Source: Typhlomys cinereus
Taxonomy: Eukaryota > Chordata > Mammalia > Rodentia > Platacanthomyidae
Length of the DNA stretch: 64,000 bases
Assembly: GCA_023101885.1 (NCBI GenBank)
Contig: JALPQD010000640.1
Location: 609,527-673,526, forward strand
Direction of reading: 5' to 3'
Shown here: piece after piece, positions 61,401-64,000 of the stretch
Position numbering within the stretch: the first letter of the stretch is position 1
Layout: the number at the start of each line of letters is the position of its first letter
The notes under the pieces: model-generated
What the model saw: the letters and a program-made list of their open reading frames with translations, nothing else
Told to the model about the DNA's origin: nothing
Database searches by the model: none
Translations under genes and position numbers: made by a program

Positions 61401-64000
61401 ATCACAGCTTCACTGAGACATCATAGCCACACTATGTCCTCACAGTCTCACTGTGACATTATAGTGATATCATGCCCTCACTGTGACATCACAAACTCTC
61501 TGTGATATCAGCCTTGCCACTGACATAATAGCCTCATGGTGACTTCACATACATACATCCCACATAGTCTCAATGTGACATCACAGTATCACCACTGGAT
61601 CATAGCCTCACAGTGACATCAGCTAGCCTCACTGTGACATCAGCTTTGCCACTGACATCAGCGCCTCACTGTGATCTCACAGCCTCCACCATGACATTAC
61701 CCACTACCTCTGACATCATGGGCATGGTGACACCACAGCCACACAGTGACATCAAAGCCTCACTGTGACACATCAACCTCAGCACTGACAGCAGCCTCAC
61801 TTCTGACATCACAGCCTAACCACTGAAATCACATCCTCACTGTGATATCACAGTCATAATCCACTAACATCTCAGCCTCACTGTGATATTAGGGAATACC
61901 TGGTGATAGAACAACATCACTGTGACATCACAGTCTCACTTCTAAGGTGATAGTCTCACTATGACATCACAGCCTCACAATGACATCACAGGCTCACCTC
62001 TGAAATCTTTGCCCAACTGTGATAGCACACCATCAACTCTGATGTTAAAGCTACACTGTTTCATCACAGCCTACACTATGACATCACAGGCTCACCTTTG
62101 AAATCATAGCCTCAATGCAATATCATACCCTCATCATTGACATCCTACCTAGCCTCACTATGGCACCACAACTTCACCACTGACCTCACAGGCTCACTGA
62201 ATTATGACAGCCAACCTGTGACACCACAATGTTTCTATTGACATCACAACCTCACTGTGATAACACAACTTCCTTAGCCACATCAAATCCTCACAGTGAC
62301 ATCACAACTTCATTGTAACATCACAACCATACTGTGCTATACAAGCATCACTGTGACATAAAACTTCACCTCAGACATCATATCCTCACTGTGACATTAA
62401 TAGCCTCACTGTGACCTCACAGCCTGCCCCCTGACACCACAGACTCACCTGTTATATCAGACTCATTGTGGCATCAGACTTGCCACTGATATCGTAGACT
62501 CACTGTGGCATCACAACTTCATGAGTGACAGCACAGCCTTACCTGTTACATCAGCGTCACCTCTGACATTAGTCAGAACACTGACATAATTGCCACACAA
62601 GGGACAACACAACCTCATCACTGACTTCACAGCTCAATGAAAATGACAGCCTCTCTTTGACACCACAGTATCGCTATTGACATCATAACCTCAATGTTAT
62701 GTCACAGCCTAATGGTGTCATCACAGTCTTGCCATGCCATCAAAGTATTACTGTGACATAAAGCTTCACCTCTGACATCATAGGCTCACTGTGAAATCAC
62801 GGACTCAATTTGACACAATAAACTCACTCTGACATTAAAGGCTCACCAGTGACAATACAGCATCACCAATGACATAGGCTGCCTGGGAACACACAGTCAC
62901 TACTGACAACACAAACTTAATGTGACATCTCAACCTCACTGAGATATTACAGCCATAACTGTGCCTTCACAGCCTCATTGTGACATCACAGCCTTACCAC
63001 TAATATGACAGGCTCACCGTGATATTACAGCATTCACCAGGGACTCCACAGCCTCATGGTGACATCATAACCTCAATGTGACTTCACAGAATCACCAGTG
63101 ACATCATAGCCTCACTGTGACACCAATCTTGCCACTGACATCACAGTCTCATTAGGAACCCTTAGCCTCTACCGTGACATCACCAGCTCCCTGTGATATC
63201 ATGGGTTCAATGTCAAAATCTCACGGTGGAATTACAGACTAACAGTGACCTGACAGCCTGCCCACTGACACCACAGGCTCTCCTGTTACATCATAGCCTC
63301 ATTGTGGCATCATTAGTGTCACTAACATCAGGGTCTCACTGTGACATCACAATTTCCAGAGTGATATCACCTCATGATGACATGAGAGCCCCCAGTAACA
63401 TAGAACCCTCACAATGACATCACAGCCTCACTGTGACCTCACATCCTCACCAGTGACAGCAAAACTTCACCTGTGACATCAGCATCACTACTGACATCAC
63501 TGCTTCACCAGGGATAACACAGCTTTTGATATCACAGCCTCATGTGTGACAGTCACATAATAGGTTAACAACTGACATCAAAGCCTCACAAGTGACATCA
63601 TAGACTCACTATGATATCTTTCCCGCCACTGACATTCCAGCCTCATTGTGACATCACAGCATCACCAGTGACATCACAGCCTCAATGTGACATCACAACC
63701 TAACCACTGACCTCACAGCTTCACTGTGACTTCATAGCCTCATGTGCCATCACAGCCACACTGTGATATCACATCCTCACCACTACTATCCTTCCTAGCC
63801 ATACTAAGTCAACACAGCCTCACCACAGCACAGGCTCACAGTGACATGACAGTCTCAGCAGTGACATCATAGCCTTTGACATCATAAACAGTGACACCAC
63901 AACCTCACATGTTACATCACTGCCTCATTGAGACATCAATCTTCCCACAGATATTACAGCCTCATAATGACCTCATAGCCTCACTGTGACCTCACAATCT
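58402..64000 (+). repeat. Satellite array, orientation B, to window end
   Basis: B monomers with the HOR marker at 63558 (TAATAGGTTAA) and the following block 'gatatctttcccgccactgacattcc' at 63614. The array runs off the window. Nothing else is seen in it. Confidence 0.92.

Larger units (their letters stand above)
11394..63568. repeat. Higher-order repeat marker series
   Basis: The variant monomer containing TAATAGGTTCA (or one-to-three-base variants) occurs in B orientation at 11394, 14730, 18510, 23629, 25223, 27649, 29753, 31675, 32449, 46647, 54899 and 63558. Its reverse complement occurs in A blocks at about 8795, 36463 and 38095. Neighbouring variant monomers keep the same order around most copies. 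This defines a multi-kilobase HOR whose copies are truncated, duplicated or expanded to different extents. Confidence 0.8.

Noticed and set aside
1..64000. Centromeric satellite with a CENP-B box
   Set aside because: I did not see a TTCG....A..CGGG-type box in the monomers, and the unit is far shorter than usual centromeric monomers. A pericentromeric location remains possible but unproven.

Overview
The window looks like mammalian heterochromatin, most likely rodent. It holds no intact host gene, rRNA, tRNA or bacterial-type system that I can support. About 85% is one old, heavily mutated tandem satellite. Its basic unit is about 19-20 bp and reads CCTCACTGTGACATCACAG on one strand and CTGTGATGTCACAGTGAGG on the other. 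The rodent assignment rests on a B2/ID-like tRNA-derived SINE with a (CA)n and AATAAA-rich tail, on ERVL-MaLR LTR elements, on ERV2 (beta-type) endogenous retroviruses, and on a putative L1 3' end with a G-rich polypurine tract. I cannot name the species.

Layout. Orientation A (GAGGCTGTGATGTCAC on +) runs from 1 to about 9338. Orientation B (GTGACATCACAGCCTCAC on +) runs from about 9339 to 32508. A returns from 32509 to about 44680, including the non-satellite insertions, and B runs from about 44710 to the end. There are thus three polarity switches. Variant monomers recur in a fixed order over kilobases, so the array has a higher-order repeat (HOR) level with many partial copies. One marker, TAATAGGTTCA, can be followed across the window and appears reverse-complemented in the A blocks.

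Insertions in order: a 5'-truncated SINE (882-1087) with a long target duplication; a nearly complete MaLR-like element LTR-internal-LTR (1652-4417) with a nested poly(A) retroposon (3097-3860) flanked by a 13-bp duplication; a solo LTR of the same family (8259-8679); an inverted SINE fragment (10044-10256); an ERV2 5' part with gag remnant (14755-16410), split by an opposite-strand LTR (15514-15940); a full-length SINE (17584-17899); a second copy of the ERV2 5' fragment (31699-32253) in the same satellite phase; a 779-bp solo LTR (38911-39689); a MaLR LTR plus internal part (39791-~40610); a decayed minus-strand ERV (40641-~44597) with beta-type pol and gamma-type env; a solo LTR (50450-50846); and an inverted MaLR (57350-58147) with an 86-bp piece of it repeated inside the satellite at 58316.

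The annotation is therefore a history of insertions, duplications and inversions in a satellite block. The most interesting signals are the switching HOR architecture, the CRE-like palindromic core of the monomer (TGACATCA, with a few intact TGACGTCA copies), the shared-phase ERV pair, the recombinant-type ERV, and the 86-bp fragment copied into the satellite.
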